Origin: Megaleporinus macrocephalus | Taxonomy: Eukaryota; Chordata; Actinopteri; Characiformes; Anostomidae | NCBI GenBank assembly: GCA_021613375.1 | Contig: CM038704.1 | Span: 8,280,091-8,344,090, forward strand | Length of the DNA: 64,000 nt | Reading direction: 5' to 3' | In this document: positions 31,510 to 45,300 of the stretch, piece after piece | Position numbering within the stretch: position 1 is the stretch's first letter | Layout of the letters: every line of letters begins with the position of its first letter | Made by a program: the position numbers and the translations under genes | Notes under the pieces: generated by a model | Database searches by the model: none | What the model saw: the letters and a program-made list of their open reading frames with translations, nothing else | What the model was told of the DNA's origin: nothing

Positions 31510-32560
31510 CATTAAAGATTCAAATGTTTGTGTGTGGGGGCCCTGGTGGTCAATCCTTTACAGTATTCGGCGGGACAGGTGGGCGGTTATTACCTCAGAG
31601 AGAGAGAAAGAGAGAGAGGAGAAAAACAAAGTTAGTTCTGGTTTGGGTTAGTACAGAGGAGTCGAGGTGTAGCAGAGAGAGAAGAGCTGGTTGGTGCCAG
31701 GTGACAAGGAGGCCCTGACAGTCGGACCTCCAACAGCATTCGACAGGACAGGTGGGCGGTTATTACCTCAGAGAGAGAGAAAAACAGAGTTAGTTCTGGT
31801 TTGGGTTAGTACAGAGACAGAGTTAGTTCTGGTTTAGGTTAGTACAGAGACAGAGTTTGTTCTGGTTTGGGTTAGTACAGAGACTGAGTTAGTTCTGGTT
31901 TGGGTTATTACAGAAATAGAGTTAGTTCTGGTTTAGGTTAGTACAGAGACAGAGTTAGTTCTGGTTTGGGTTAGTACAGAGACTGAGTTAGTTCTGGTTT
32001 AGGTTAGTACAGAGACAGAGTTAGGTCTGGTTTGGGTTAGTACAGAGACAGAGTTAGTTCTGGTTTAGGTTAGTACAGAGACAGAGTTAGTTCTGGTTTG
32101 GGTTAGTACAGAGACAGAGTTAGTTCTGGTTTGGGTTAGTACAGAGACTGAGTTAGTTCTGGTTTGGGTTAGTACAGAGACAGAGTTAGTTCTGGTTTAG
32201 GTTAGTACAGAGACAGAGTTAGATCTGGTTTGGGTTAGTACAGAGTTAGTTCTGGTTTAGGTTAGTACAGAGACTGAGTTAGTTCTGGTTTGGGTTAGTA
32301 CAGAGGATATGGAGTGTTTAGAGTGCAGCTGGTGACTCTGACAGATCTGATTATAAACAAAATGAACTAAAAGGAGAGAAGCTGCACACATACAGTAATG
32401 CAATCGAGGTGCAGCCGATGACATAGATGAAGAGGTTATAAGGTAACAAGGGGGTACTGGTGGTCAGTCCTTCAACAGTATTCGGCAGGACAGGTGGGCG
32501 GTTATTACCTCAGAAAGAGAAGAAAGAAAAACAAGGTTAGTTCAGGTTTGGAGTAATACA
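31510..32560 (-). repeat. L2 3' UTR region with 33-bp minisatellite
   Basis: Three copies of the UTR segment acaggtgggcggttattacc occur (about 31576, 31750 and 32491), the reverse complement of the L2 UTR at 15020-15040. Between the second and third, at about 31790-32308, lie about 15-16 copies of a 33-bp unit (agagttagttctggtttggg plus ttagtacagagac). The unit is the reverse complement of the UTR stretch found once at about 14976-15004 (actaatccaaaccagaact). The minisatellite therefore arose inside an L2 3' UTR. Confidence 0.75.
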
Positions 32561-35290
32561 GTGGATGAGAAGCATAGCTCAGTCACCAAAAGCTAAACTG
32601 AACAAGTATGTTTTTAGTCTGGACTTAAAGCTTGAGACTGTGTCAGAGTCCCGAACATTAACTGGAAGATTATTCCACAGTTTGGGGGCTTTGTAGGAAA
32701 AAGCTCTTCCCCCCACTGTAGTCTTCTGAATTTTTGGAACTATTAGAAAACCAGCATCCTGTGATCTGAGTGAACGTGGCGGTTCATAATAGGAAATTAG
32801 ATCTTGCAGGTACTCCGGTGTGAGACCGTGCAGGGTTTTATACATCAGTAAAAGAATTTTATAGTCGATACGGAATTTAACAGGAAGCCAGTGTAGCGCT
32901 GATAAAACTGGACTGATGATGGAATGTTCTGGTTTTAGTTAGTACTCTAGCTGCAGCGTTCTGAACCAACTGAAGTTTATTCAGGTTCCTGCTGGAGCAT
33001 CCTGACAATAATGCATTACAGTAATCTAGCCTTGAGGTTATAAAGGCATGCAACTTTTCAGCATCAGACACAGATAACGCATTTCTTAACTTTGAAATGT
33101 TTCGTAGGTGAAGAAACGCTGTTCTTGTAATATTACCTATGTGTTGATTAAATGTCAGATCTGAGTCAATTGTTACACCAAGATTTTTGGCTACTGAACC
33201 AGGAACTACAGAGAGGTCAGCAACATTTAACATCTAAACATTCAGTCCGAGCAGCCTTCGGGCCGAGGAGGAGAACTTCTGTTTTGTCAGGGTTCAAAAG
33301 AAGGAAGTTCTGCAGCACCCAAAGTCTAATATCTCTTACACAATCTTCTATCTTATTTAATCTGGATATATATACCTGCTAAGGCTGTCCTATTTTCTAA
33401 GCAGTCAGTTAGTCTGTCTAGCTCTGTTGGGTCTAAAGAAGCTAAAGTTGATAAATCTGGAAGAGTTTCAATAAAGTTCTGAGATGTATTTGGCATTAAC
33501 GAACATTTCATGCAATAACGGGTGATGTACATACATTTTTACTAAGACTCAATTCATATGAAATTAGGTAGTGATCTGAAACTACTGAAGTCTGTGGAAG
33601 AACAGTAAGATTATGTATATCAACACCTAAAGTCAAAACTAGATCTAGTGTGTGATTACAGGAATGTGTAGGCCCTCTTACATTCTGAGTGAGACCTACA
33701 GAGTCTAAGATCTGTAACAAAGTCACTGAATTCTTTTAAAAACTCTGAATAAGGTCCTGGTGGTCTATAAATGCTGATTAGTGTGACTACACTTCTGTTA
33801 GTGGTCGAGTTGGTGATGTTTATGTAAAGACACTCAAAAGAATTGAAAGTGAGATTGTGTTTCTTAGTGATGTCTAATGAATTTTTAAGAATGACACATA
33901 TACCCCCTCCTTTACCGGACAGTCTGGGGTTGTGTACATAATTATAACCTATAGGAGTGGCTTCATTTAATGCCAAATATTCCTCAGGTTTAACCCATAT
34001 TTCTACGAGACATAACACATCAAATTTTTGATACGTTATTGTATCATTTACAATAAGAGCCTTAGAGTTGAGGGATCTTATGTTGAACAAACCAAATTTT
34101 AGTTGAGAGATGCTGCAGCTAGATACTGGGTCTGATATTTTTATATTAATTAGGTTATCTGGACAAGCTGTTCGAGAATTTCTGAGTCTGTGTTTAATTC
34201 GGGGCAATGACACAGTCTCGATATATCTGTATCTGGGTAACGACTCTCTGTCGGTAACAGTTATAGTCTCACTATTACTATATCTAGGTAATGACTGTTT
34301 ACCGTCGCTACTTAAGTGGCCTCCGTTGTGCAGTCAGCCCTCTCGATGTTCCGTGAGAGGACGAACGCTCCGCGATGGCTGGGGTGCAGGCCATCCCTCC
34401 GGTACAGCGTTGGCTCCTCCCAGAACGAAGCCGAGACCGTCGATAGCACACCAACCACGGAGCCAGGACTGCAGCGCGAAGAGCCTGCTGAACCGCTCTG
34501 ATCCTCTCCTGTAGGTGGGCAGGGGGCCGAAGATGACGATCCTGGCATCGGTCGCCTTTTTCGCGGTGTCCAGCAGCGAACGGTAGTGCTCCTTCAGGAC
34601 CTCGCTACGCCGGGCCGAGATGTCGTTGGTCCCGACGTGGATGACCACGGTCTCGAAGGCGTTGCGTCTGAGGGCCGAGGGTAGACGCCTGGCGATGTCT
34701 AGGACACGAGATCCTGGAAAACACGACACGCTGGCGCGGGGTAATTTAACGTGGCGGACTATAGAGCTACCGATAACAAATACCTGTCCGGAGGGCTGAG
34801 ACGCTGGTGCGCGAGCTGAGGTTCGACGTGCTGGGGTGCGGGAGCCGAGGCCTGCGGCTCTGGGGCGTGCGACGGGGTCCGAGACGCCGGTGTGCGCGGT
34901 GAGCTGAGGACCGAGAAACGGTTGAAGGAGGTGAAGATGGGCTGGGGTGGCGGTGAGGGCCTGCTGGGCCTTCGGCGTTGCCGCTCCCAGACTCCGTGTG
35001 GCGGTGGGGCTGGCGTGGAGCTGGCGACGGCTGGGATGCGGCGGGACGAAGCCGGTGCGATCGCCGCCAGTGAGGCCTCCAGGGAGAACTCGAGCTGCGT
35101 CTTCTGCCGGATGAGCTGCTCCTGTCTCCTCACGAGGGCGAAGATCTGCCGAAACAGCTCCGTGCTCAGCGACTGGAGAGCGCGTGGTTCCGGGGATACC
35201 ATGATGGTGGTTATAAAGTAATGAAATTTGGTCCTTTGTGATTTTGCCAAACTTTTTTTACAATCATTTGGTCTCAACATTGTGATCGAA
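32561..35290 (-). mobile_element. 5'-extended L2-type LINE lacking the RT catalytic core
   Basis: Minus-strand order: ORF1 (35280-34334) with a Pro-rich N-terminal half and an SGNH/esterase-like half (GSSIVRHV, then IHVGTNDI), broken by one frameshift near 34785. ORF2 follows with an APE endonuclease (34213-33656, FGLFNIRSLNSKA and GKGGGICV motifs), a frameshift near 33715 and the VVSDHYLISYEL end. The frame then jumps near 33370 from the post-endonuclease linker straight to the RT C-terminus (NPDKTEVLLLGPK, RLDYCNALLSG, VQNAAARVLT, FKSRLKTYLF). The palm motifs are missing, so it cannot reverse transcribe. Confidence 0.75.
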
Positions 35291-35800
35291 GTCCCAGTAA
35301 TATAGTTTAACGCGAATGCGTTTTACGTTTTATGTGTAGATTTGGTATTGAGGGTTATTTTGGTGATTTTGGTGGTTAATGTTGTATTGTTTTAAATGCA
35401 GCCTTGTAGGTGCTGAATTGTGGTGTGCTATTTAAGAGCACACGGGAAAAGCAGCAGTATATATTTGCCTTATGGTTTATGGTATGTGGAGTTATGTTTT
35501 AGTATTAAAGGTAATTGTAGTCTAGATGTGTGTTTCCTGTTTGTATTGTTAATGTTTATTTGTTTGTTTGTTTCTTGTTTTTTTATCACAAGTCTAGTCT
35601 GTCACTGTTTTAGGCTTTTGAAACAGCATTTTGGTAATATGTTTGGTATATGAGCTGGTTTTACTAAGTTGGCCTGGCTTTGGGCCCTGTCAGTGCCATT
35701 GTCTTAATAATTGAACATTTGTGATTAAATGCTGAAGCTGATTTAAATCAATTGGTTGTATTAACACTGCTCTATTTGCCTCCTACTGCATTGGGCAAGT
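35291..35800. other. intergenic, no gene recognised
   Basis: T-rich sequence upstream (5' side) of the minus-strand LINE. It may include part of its 5' UTR. The 77-codon frame at 35420-35653 is not recognisable. Confidence 0.3.
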
Positions 35801-35916
<116 letters not shown>

Positions 35917-36227
35917 GGAACATGATGTATCTGAATACCCCAGCAAGGAATAGGTGAGGGGGCTTATCTTTTATGCTGTGTCGAACAGGGCCACCATATT
36001 GGATTGGGGGACATTTTTCCAGTGGGAAGGTGGTCATGTCTCAGAAATTAATTGATACCTTACTTAACTAGAATTTATATTTATAATTATTATACATTCT
36101 AATATTCTTTTCTTTGCATTCTTTTATTAGAACAGATTCTCAGAAAAGAATCTCAGATTCTTCAAATTAAGAACTGACAGCATTACAATGACTTTATAGA
36201 TTATCCCAAAAAATTAAAATATACTGT

Positions 36228-36460
36228 ATATCATCACTGTCAAATGAAAAACATCTCTGTTTCTGTTGATTTCTATTTTTCTACATCAATTAAAAGCAGC
36301 AGCCGCTGTTTACATTGTGGGAAAATATCATGAAGAATGGACCAATAAAATACTTCAAAATAGCTTGGAAGGAATTCTGGTTTTGTTGACTTGCACTGAA
36401 AGTAAAGACAGTTTTTGGCTTCTCCTGTAAAGTTGCCATTTTGGAGATTTTTTTTCTCTT
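36228..36460. mobile_element. MITE M1 copy
   Basis: From atcatcactgtcaaatgaaa through gaccaataaaatacttc and cttctcctgtaaagttgcc to the point where a LINE tail (ggcaaggcaagtttatttg) begins. Confidence 0.6.
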
Positions 36461-36461
36461 T

Positions 36462-37200
36462 AGGCAAGGCAAGTTTATTTGTATAGCACCTTTCATACAC
36501 AGTGGCAACTCAAAGTGCTTTACAGAAATAAAGAAATAAGAAACAAAGCTTTAAAAAAAACATCAGTTAAAAGAAATAAATACACTGAGGCTGTTTTTCT
36601 TGAGTGTAAAGCTCTCAGATGGTTATGGCAAGCTAGAAGTAGGAAATAAGAATAAGGTTTAAAAGTGCTGTTGGACTGTGTGCTGATAAAAATGTTTACA
36701 AGAAAGAAAATGAAACATAAATGACGAAAGAGGTTTAAAATTAATAACTAACAGTTCAGTAAGAGTTTTAAACTGAGCTGCTCAAACAGGAATGTTTTCA
36801 GTCTGGATTTAAAGGTGTCCAGTGTTGGGGCTCTTCTAATACTCTCGCTCAACTGATTCCATTTAACAGCAGCACAGTAACTAAACGCTGCTTCCCCGTG
36901 TTTAGCCTTTACCTTAGGAAGGACTAACGGACTACTTCCTAACGATCTAAGAGATCTGCTCGGCTCATATCGCTGTACTAGATCACACAGATATGCTGGT
37001 CCTACACTATTTAGACATTTATAGACCAGTAACAGGACCTTGAAGTCTATTCTGTAACAGACTGGTATCCAGTGTAAGGATTTAATAATGGGGGTGATGT
37101 GTTCCCTTCTTTTGCTCCTAGTGAGAACTCTGGCGGCTGCATTCTGAATTAGCTGAAGCTGTTTAATGGTCTTTTTTTTTTTTGGAAGTCCAGTTAAGAG
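36462..37200 (-). mobile_element. LINE (L2/CR1-like) RT C-terminal fragment
   Basis: On the minus strand an uninterrupted frame without an ATG runs from about 37166 to a TAG at 36748-36750. It reads QLIQNAAARVLT, then SLHWIPVCYRIDFKVLLL and FKSRLKTFLF near the end, the canonical RT C-terminus of this LINE group. The 3' UTR ends in ggcaaggcaagtttatttg (reverse). It is inserted against MITE M1 and 5'-truncated. It is a distinct family from the L2 at 32.5-35.3 kb. Confidence 0.7.
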
Positions 37201-37429
37201 AGCATTACAGCGACGATATATGTTTTAATCATAATTTAAATGTGATTTAAAGCTTAGAGGCTAAATATATTATCAGATCAGTTTGTCTAGTGAAATATGC
37301 CATTCCTAAGCACACCAAGAAGTTTTGTAACATTGTAAAGATTTAAATGTTAGCACACATTTTATTTATTTATTTTTTTCTGCACTAATTATGCACATTT
37401 GGCAAAAATGAAACTTCAACTTACATGCT

Positions 37430-38115
37430 TTTACTGTTTCGTCCACTTTCAGGTATAGTGACCAAATTGTTTCACTAAAAAGCTTGCACTTAAAATGCTC
37501 TGTAGATTCTTAATACTTCATATAACTAAACCTAATACTTAATATACCTAAACTTAATACTTAATATACCAAAACTTACACTCAGCTAAGTATCCACTAA
37601 ATACACCTTTACTTTAATCCATAAACTCAGCCTTCACCCTGTTCCAAATCCTAACCCTTACCTGACCCTATTAGAGTAAACTTAACAATTTGAACATCTA
37701 TAGATAATCAACTCACCCCATTGCATGTTTGTGGTCTGAGAGTGCCCTGTGGCCCTTAGTGACCTCGTTCATGCATGACCTGTTCTGAGACCAGTTTTGT
37801 GTATGTAAATGCACATATACATGTACACAAACATTTACAAATCTGGGTTTAAAGCATGTTCAAGCGTGACGCATGTGATACAATGCATCTGAATTTGGTT
37901 TGTGTTAGTTTGTGTAGGGGAGCAGTTTGTAGGGAAAGAGGAGGGAAAGCACATCTCCGTCTCAGATGGCTGGATCTCTCAGGATGAGGGCAGGCGTAGT
38001 GTTCGGCACGTCGTTCCTTTGGGCTACACTTTCACTGTCTGCCTATGAGTTTGTTGATGCGCAGGCTGGCTTCTTCCAGCTTGGTAGCCAGATCCACTTC
38101 TGACACCAGTGTCAC
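37430..38115 (-). repeat. R1 repeat copy 2
   Basis: Matches 3230-3905. On the minus strand, sequence ending gcgttaatgtgacac is followed by tggtgtcagaagtgga near 38098 (primer-site-like) and a frame containing TKLEEASLRINKL. This supports an LTR-retrotransposon 5' internal region. Continuation homologous to 3905-3985 lies near 39040-39110. Confidence 0.5.
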
Positions 38116-38399
38116 ATTAACGCAGATGAAGAAGAGAAAAGTAGGCTTTTATTTTTAACAAGCACTCCAACATAAACACATGACACACGAGGAGGACCAA
38201 AACCTCCAAGGATGGTAGAAACTCTCAACAAACTATACCTCAGTTTTAAATAATCGAAATATCTATAAACTAAGCAGCGACAACAACAGTCACAACATAC
38301 TGATCTGTTTAACAGGAGTAGAACTTAAAAGCAATAATTGATCTTGATCTCCACATTTAACCTGTACAGTGAAACAAACACACACTGTAGTGAACACAC

Positions 38400-38560
38400 A
38401 CTTACTAGGGAGTAAGCACGCATACCTTGAGTGGTGGGCAGAGCCTTTCCATAGCACCCAGGGAGCAGCTGCTTTGCTTAAGGGCCTTTCAGTCCGGTTC
38501 TGTCAGTTTTTGCACTGGCAACCTTCTGTTCCCTAACCTCAAGCCCACGAGTATGGTGCA
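38400..38560 (-). repeat. S1 SINE copy
   Basis: actagggagtaagcacgc ... gagtggtgggcagagcc ... ctcaagcccacgag matches the family in reverse. Confidence 0.6.
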
Positions 38561-39199
38561 GTCCAAACAGCTATTTTAACTGTAAAGACATGGTTTTTAA
38601 CTGTGGACTGGAACATGGAACACTGGAACTTCAGCTGAATCTGAGACGACCATCAAACCAACAGACTTAAAAATATGAAAATTTGAAGAACGTACCACAT
38701 GTCCTCCAGGAAAACATCAGGAACTGATTTCAGGTGTTACACAAAATTAATAAAAAGTCAAAGGTGCCTTTGGGGTCGAACTCAGTATGGTCACTTAGAA
38801 CTTTCAGGAAGGAGAAGGACCAGCATTCAACAACTGTGAAGATACTGAACATGGGGAGAAATATTAGGAATGGTTTCCAGAAGATAGGGGAGGAATTTGG
38901 GATGACACTTCTGTGCAATGTTAGCTTTAAGTGGGTGCACTGAGAGATGTCAGTGGTCAAATCCTAAGCGGTCAAGCAAAGTTTGGAAAGAAGGAATGGA
39001 TGATAGGAGTCCACAGAAGATTTCTCCACAATTGCCAGGATCTATTTCACAGAAGAACTTCATTGCTACTAGATGAAGTCCTACAGACCCTGAGATCATT
39101 GCCAATGAACAAAACCAGATAAACCCAAACCATTGCAAAAAAAAAATATTCTAAATTTCTGAATTATTTCTCGTAGATCTAATCTAGACGTGAATGGAC
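38561..39199. other. intergenic, no gene recognised
   Basis: Frames at 38734-39122 show no domain. The 39040-39110 part matches 3905-3985. Confidence 0.3.
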
Positions 39200-40610
39200 G
39201 CGTTGTGGTGTCCACCACAGACTACGTGCTTCAAGAGGAGCTCAAGCAGCATGGCATGCAAAGCTGCACCTGCTCAAACCAGCCTCTCAGATAATGTTGT
39301 TGTTTGTATGTTTACCTGTTAGTTGTGTTTTAATAGTAGTGTTGGTTTTGTCTTCACCATCAGTAGGTGCCGTATGGCCTGAGGTGACCTTCCCAGCTGT
39401 GAGTTGATGGTCTTTCTACTCGGTTCAATAAAAGAGCATTTTTTGAGCAGGCGTTACAGTGTTTACATGAAGTTGTTCTATTGGCTGGTGAAACACATAC
39501 AGCTCAGAGTTGTTGATGGTTCTGGGAGGAGCGAAGATCAGCAGGAGAATAAAAAAACACCAGTCCCACCCTAGATGTGTCACACGGAGATGAAACTTCA
39601 CTTCTTCAGACTCACTCTGTTCTACAGAAACTGGTATGAAATCAAATCACAACAAATTATTTTCTTGATTAAGAAAAAATATTTACTTTTGGAATAACGA
39701 GATGCGTTCATTTAGTTATTGTACAGGTTTCTGCTAAAGTAAAGAAACTCACTTGTAAAAATCACTTCACTGTCATGTTATTGATTTAATAATGTGCTAC
39801 ACGGTAGATTATGTTTTATCAGCTGTTCTATTTAATACCTCAACAGCAGGTTAAAGTAATTAATGCTAAATTCTTTTCTACTGTAGGTATCTATTTATAG
39901 TAGTTTCTTGATAAGATGTTCTTTTTCAGGATGGGCTACAGCTCTGATCATCATCTAACATTTCTACTTTTATTTACTACTTTATATGAATTATTCAAAA
40001 CATATTAAGCTGAATTTAAAAGCATCATTTTTAATTATGTTAAAAAACTGATTGTAAACTGTAGCATATTGTCTAGAATCTTAAATGAAGTTCATTCTAT
40101 TTATTAAATATTATTAAATATTTTCATATCGTAAAAATGACGTTGCGCAGATGAAAAGATGATTGCTAGTCAAATTTCAGGTCTTGGAAGTTTCACTTGT
40201 AAACAAATCCTTGAAATGCAAGATTCAAACCAAGTTGTTAGATTTTCATGCGCACAAGAATCAAAGCCAATGCGCACAAGAATCTGACTAACGATCAGAA
40301 CATGTTTCATTTGGAATGATTTTCAGGAGAATAAATTTGGTGTAAATTGGTTGATTGTAGAGACTCTTTGTCTCTACAGTGTTTGTAATGGGAATCAGGG
40401 CTTCTGCAACACAACAGTCATTTTATTCACTATCAACACCACCAGTGAACGTACACACGTCTTCTGAGTTAGTTTATATGAAACAGTGACTTAGCTTCAA
40501 AACATCCTGCATGTATCTCTCCAACATGGATGAATTTAAAATCTTCTCCAAACAAGTGTGAACGATAAGTCCGGCATCACACAGTGCATTCATAACGATT
40601 GCTGTGAGGG
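39200..40610 (+). repeat. shared upstream block of D8C copy B
   Basis: An LTR-like segment starts near tgtggtgtccaccaca (39204) and includes ttcaccatcagtaggtgccg (39355). The ctagtcaaatttcagg motif lies near 40165. Order and distance to the ATG (about 1.57 kb from 39355) match copy A (about 1.52 kb). Confidence 0.6.
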
Positions 40611-40923
40611 GGCTTTTAGAGGTGGCTGTCTGGTTTCATTCACCAACACTGTGAGCAATTTAGACCTAGAACTAAGCATTTCAAACCATCTTAACCATCT
40701 AGTTATTAATTTAAAAAATAGTGCAAGTCTTTAAATATATTTGCTTGTTTTTACATGTTTTTTTTGTAATTAATTTATTGAACACTCAGGTTTTATGTCC
40801 AGCTAAACAGTACAGTCAGATATGGAGCTACACAATATACTACAATACGAATAACTCATCACTGCTGCCTGATACTGATATTAAAACTTCTAACTTTGTA
40901 GATTTCTTGGTCCATCAAACATC
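40611..40923 (+). promoter_or_regulatory. predicted promoter and 5' UTR of D8C copy B
   Basis: A TATA-like cttttagag at 40613-40621 lies in the segment shared with copy A. A splice-acceptor-like taactttgtag ends at 40901, just before atttcttggtc and the ATG. The gtaagt donor of copy A is changed here, so 5' splicing is less certain. Confidence 0.35.
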
Positions 40924-42235
40924 ATGTCAGCACATCAGAGCAGCGGCTCACTTTTCATCATCACCTGCTTTATTCTGATGAGTGAGTGTTTGTTTCTTTT
41001 ATTAGATTATTATAACAGAACAGCTGGGCTGCTGTGAGAGGATGTTACTGTATCACGATACACTCTCACATACTGGATACATATAGAAATATTAATATTT
41101 ATGAAATAAAGATAAATATTATGATACGCATAAGAAGTGATATAAATATAAATAAAATGTAAATGTAAATAACTAAAAAATGTTACATCTATAATTTAAG
41201 AAGGTTATAAAAAACTAGCTTTGTTGTTTCAGACGTCCTATATAACAAACACTGTTTCCTCCTTCTGTTTCTTCTGCAGGTGGAGAAGTGAAAACCTTGA
41301 TTGGTAATTTTTCCACTTTGATTCTGATTATCTGGGTTTTTTTTTTTTGATTATCTTTTTAAAATTACTGCACATATAACCTGAACTAACAGTCTGGATA
41401 CACCTGTTTATAGTAAGAGGTTTATGTGTTTTTCCTTGTGTTATCTGCACTAATTATCCTTACGACGCCCGTATGTCTAGCCAGCTGTAAAAATACCAGG
41501 TTGAGAGAGGGTCTTGCTTGATTACCTATAGAGGTGTTGCTTCTTGCAATGCTGTAAAAGCTGACACAACTGCAGCAGTGTTTACACAGGACAGAGACGG
41601 ACGTATACTGACGTAAATGTACAATATAGGAAGGGTTTCCTTCCAAAACTGCATCATAGAACACTGTCTAGAACTTTTTCATGATCTCTGTTGTACACAT
41701 AGAAGAAATATCAGTGCTATATAATAATTAATACCACCTTCATTATTAGAGAAATAACATGCATTTTACAGTATATGCCTCTTAGTATTGTTTCTTATTC
41801 ATATTTATTGCAATGAATGTTTTGCACTGCAGCTATTAATGCATGAAGTTCTAGAGATTGTAGTTGTTACTGGTTGTTTAAGTGACTGTTGTGATTAAAA
41901 TCTCGTACAGCCGACTTAACGTTTGTGTTAACACTGCTATCATATTTCTGACGGTGTTGCAGCTCCAGTTATAGGACTGTATAACATTGTCTAGTGTTCA
42001 ATTATCAAGTAAAATCAGGTAAATTAGCTGATCAGCTCAACAACCAGTCAACACTGAGTAGATCATAAGTAGATCATAAGTCGATATCGATATATATCAC
42101 GATATAAATCAAATTACTATTGCCTTTTTACTTCAACTGAGAAGTTAAGATATTAAAATTTTGTTAACTATGTTTATTTTTTATCAGAAGATACTATACA
42201 ATAGAACATACACAACATACAAACAAACAAATTTT

Positions 42236-42319
<84 letters not shown>

Positions 42320-45300
42320 AGGGCCACTGAACACTCATGAAGAGTATTTAACATAACATAACATAACGTTCGTTGGTGCGTCACAAATATGGCTACGCCT
42401 GCAGAAAGCATGGATTTATCTGGAGCAGCTACAAACAATCACTCACACGCATCTGAAGTTGTGAAAGTCGAGTCAGAGCGTAGACTTTTAGATCACGGGT
42501 GTTTAAGGTACCGTTTAATACATCAAGTCTAGAAAGGCCATGCGTTTTCCTCGTGCTTCTGGGTCACCCCCAGAGATTTGGACTGTGTCCGTTGAGGTGT
42601 GTTCTTCAGGAATGGTGTCGCTCACATTAATGTTTCTGTCACTCTTATTTTATTCTCTCTGCTCGACTGTGACGCCTGCAGTAACCAAATTACTAGCACG
42701 CGGGTTAAGCTGCCGCTACGCCTACACTCTGTGCTGTGTGCTTCAACCAAACATGAAAAACCTGATTGGTTTGGGGCGGCGCTATTCTCATTCTCATTAG
42801 CTGTTCGTGTTGTCTCTCAAAACATGGACGGAACTTAATTCTATCGACTACGTTTTATAGTTCCATCGAAGATGTAATTTTGCGATAATTATCATTATCG
42901 TTTTATCGCCCAGCTCTAGATAGGAGTGCCTATAAAACACTGAAGGACATCTGAAAGATTTATTTGGGTTTTTTGTGTGATATTCTCTTAATTCTCTTAA
43001 GATTCTGACCAGAAAATATTTGACATATTCAGCACTCTGTTCATCCATATTCATTCACGGCTCACTCATGCACTCATGGTTTTTGTTATAATGGGGTAAA
43101 CTGGTCAAGACTTCCCTTAAACTGGCTCACTAATCACTGTACATCTGTGCTGACTGTGTGACACTGTTTTTCTGTTTCCATGACAGTCCCTGGCAGTACT
43201 GACCCGTGCTATAGCTACACAGTGCTGGACGACCCCTGGAGAGCCACCAACTACTCCAACAGTGTGAACTGGAGGTGTGATGTATACGCTACGTGGGTCG
43301 GCTGGTACCGGCTAATGTATAAGGGGCTGGACATCCAGATGCCGGAGTCGTGTGTAGAGATTTACTTGTGTGGTACTCACTCCACTCTCTGGCTGTACGG
43401 CGGTCATCCACAGCGGCAGGACGGAATAGTGACTCGCCAGATCTGTGGTAACTGGGCCGGCGACTGCTGTTATTTTAAATCCTATCCTATTCGAGTGAAA
43501 GCCTGCCAAGGAGATTACTATGTCTATGAGTTCGTCACACCGCTTCAATGTGTGTTGGGATATTGTGCAGGTGATGCTTTAAAACATTTTATACACACAT
43601 TTTTCCTTCACTGTCCTATCAGCAAGCGAGTGTTCCAGTGTAGTAGTGTGTTACAGTGTTAACACTGTGTTTAAATATCACATCTGTTCAAAACATTATC
43701 AAATAATAGCTTGAGACTTGAACCCTTTGACGCAGAAGCCAAGCAAACACCTTCTAATGAACTTGAGGAAAATTGAGGAATTGGACGCCTGAGTGATGAA
43801 ATTATTTAATTTCATTTATTATAGAAAATAAAGTCTCTGTTGGATCACATTTGGCCCAGGTTGTGCATCAAAAGGTTGAAGTGCTATAATAATATATAAG
43901 AATAATAATATATAAGTAGTAACTATAAGGTTTAAGTAATTTCACCTAAAGAAAATGTACCACTACTAAACTAGTGGTTTACTTAAAAAAAATAAACAAT
44001 AAAACTGAAATCAGGATTTTTAATGATCAAAATCAAGTACATGGAATGATGAAGTTCATTTACTGCAAAGATATAGAAGATAAAAGTCACTTTAGACTCA
44101 GGTTGTGCATCAAAGGGTTAACTACAGATTGGCTGTTTGTACTTCACTACATGTCTTAAACCATTACTAAGATAATACTGGCTCATTGCTTTAGCCACCT
44201 CGATCTGCATTTCAAAATTCTAAAAAATATTTAGGATTTTGAAGCAGAGGGTGAATTTCTCCATAAACAGAGGGCCTGTGTATGGTGGTGTAGTGGTTAG
44301 TATGGTGGTGTAGTGGTTAGTACGGTGGTGTAGTGGTTAGTATGGTGGTGTAGTGGTTAGTATGGTGGTGTAGTGGTTAGTACGGTGGTGTAGCGGTTAG
44401 TATGGTGGTGTAGTGGTCAGTATGGTGGTGTAGTGGTCAGTATGGTGGTGTAGTGGTTAGTATGGTGGTGTAGTGGTTAGTATGGTGGTGTAGTGGTTAG
44501 TACGGTGGTGTAGTGGTTAGTATGGTGGTGTAGTGGTTAGTACGGTGGTGTAGTGGTCAGTACGGTGGTGTAGTGGTTAGTACGGTGGTGTAGTGGTTAG
44601 TATGGTGGTGTAGTGGTTAGTATGGGGGTGTACTGGTTAGTATGGTGGTGTAGTGGTTAGTATGGTGATGTAGTGGTTAGTATGGTGGTGTAGTGGTTAG
44701 TATGGTGGTGTAGTGGTCAGTATGGTGGTGTAGTGGTTAGTATGGTGGTGTAGTGGTTAGTATGGTGGTGTAGTGGTTAGTACGGTGGTGTAGTGGTTAG
44801 TATGGTGGTGTAGTGGTCAGTATGGTGGTGTAGTGGTCAGTATGGTGGTGTAGTGGTTAGTACGGTGGTGTAGTGGTTAGTACGGTGGTGTAGTGGTCAG
44901 TATGGTGGTGTAGTGGTTAGTATGGTGGTGTAGTGGTCAGTATGGTGGTGTAGTGGTTAGTATGGTGGTGTAGTGGTTAGTACTGTGGTGTAGTGGTTAG
45001 TACGGTGGTGTAGTGGTCAGTACGGTGGTGTAGTGGTTAGTACGGTGGTGTAGTGGTTAGTACGGTGGTGTAGTGGTTAGTATGGTGGTGTAGTGTTAGT
45101 AAGGTGGTGTAGTGGTCAGTATGGTGGTGTAGTGGTTAGTACGGTGGTGTAGTGGTCAGTATGGTGGTGTAGTGGTTAGTATGGTGGTGTAGTGGTTAGT
45201 ACGGTGGTGTAGTGGTCAGTATGGTGGTGTAGTGGTCAGTATGGTGGTGTAGTGGTCAGTACTGTCTCCTCACAGTAAGATGATCTGGGTTGGTTTCCTG

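Noticed and set aside
34892..35221. 109-codon plus-strand GC-rich frame
   Set aside because: Antisense to the Pro-rich ORF1 of the minus-strand L2.
44279..45262. Regular repeats resembling a CRISPR array
   Set aside because: Units are contiguous without spacers, derive from a SINE head, and the genome is eukaryotic.
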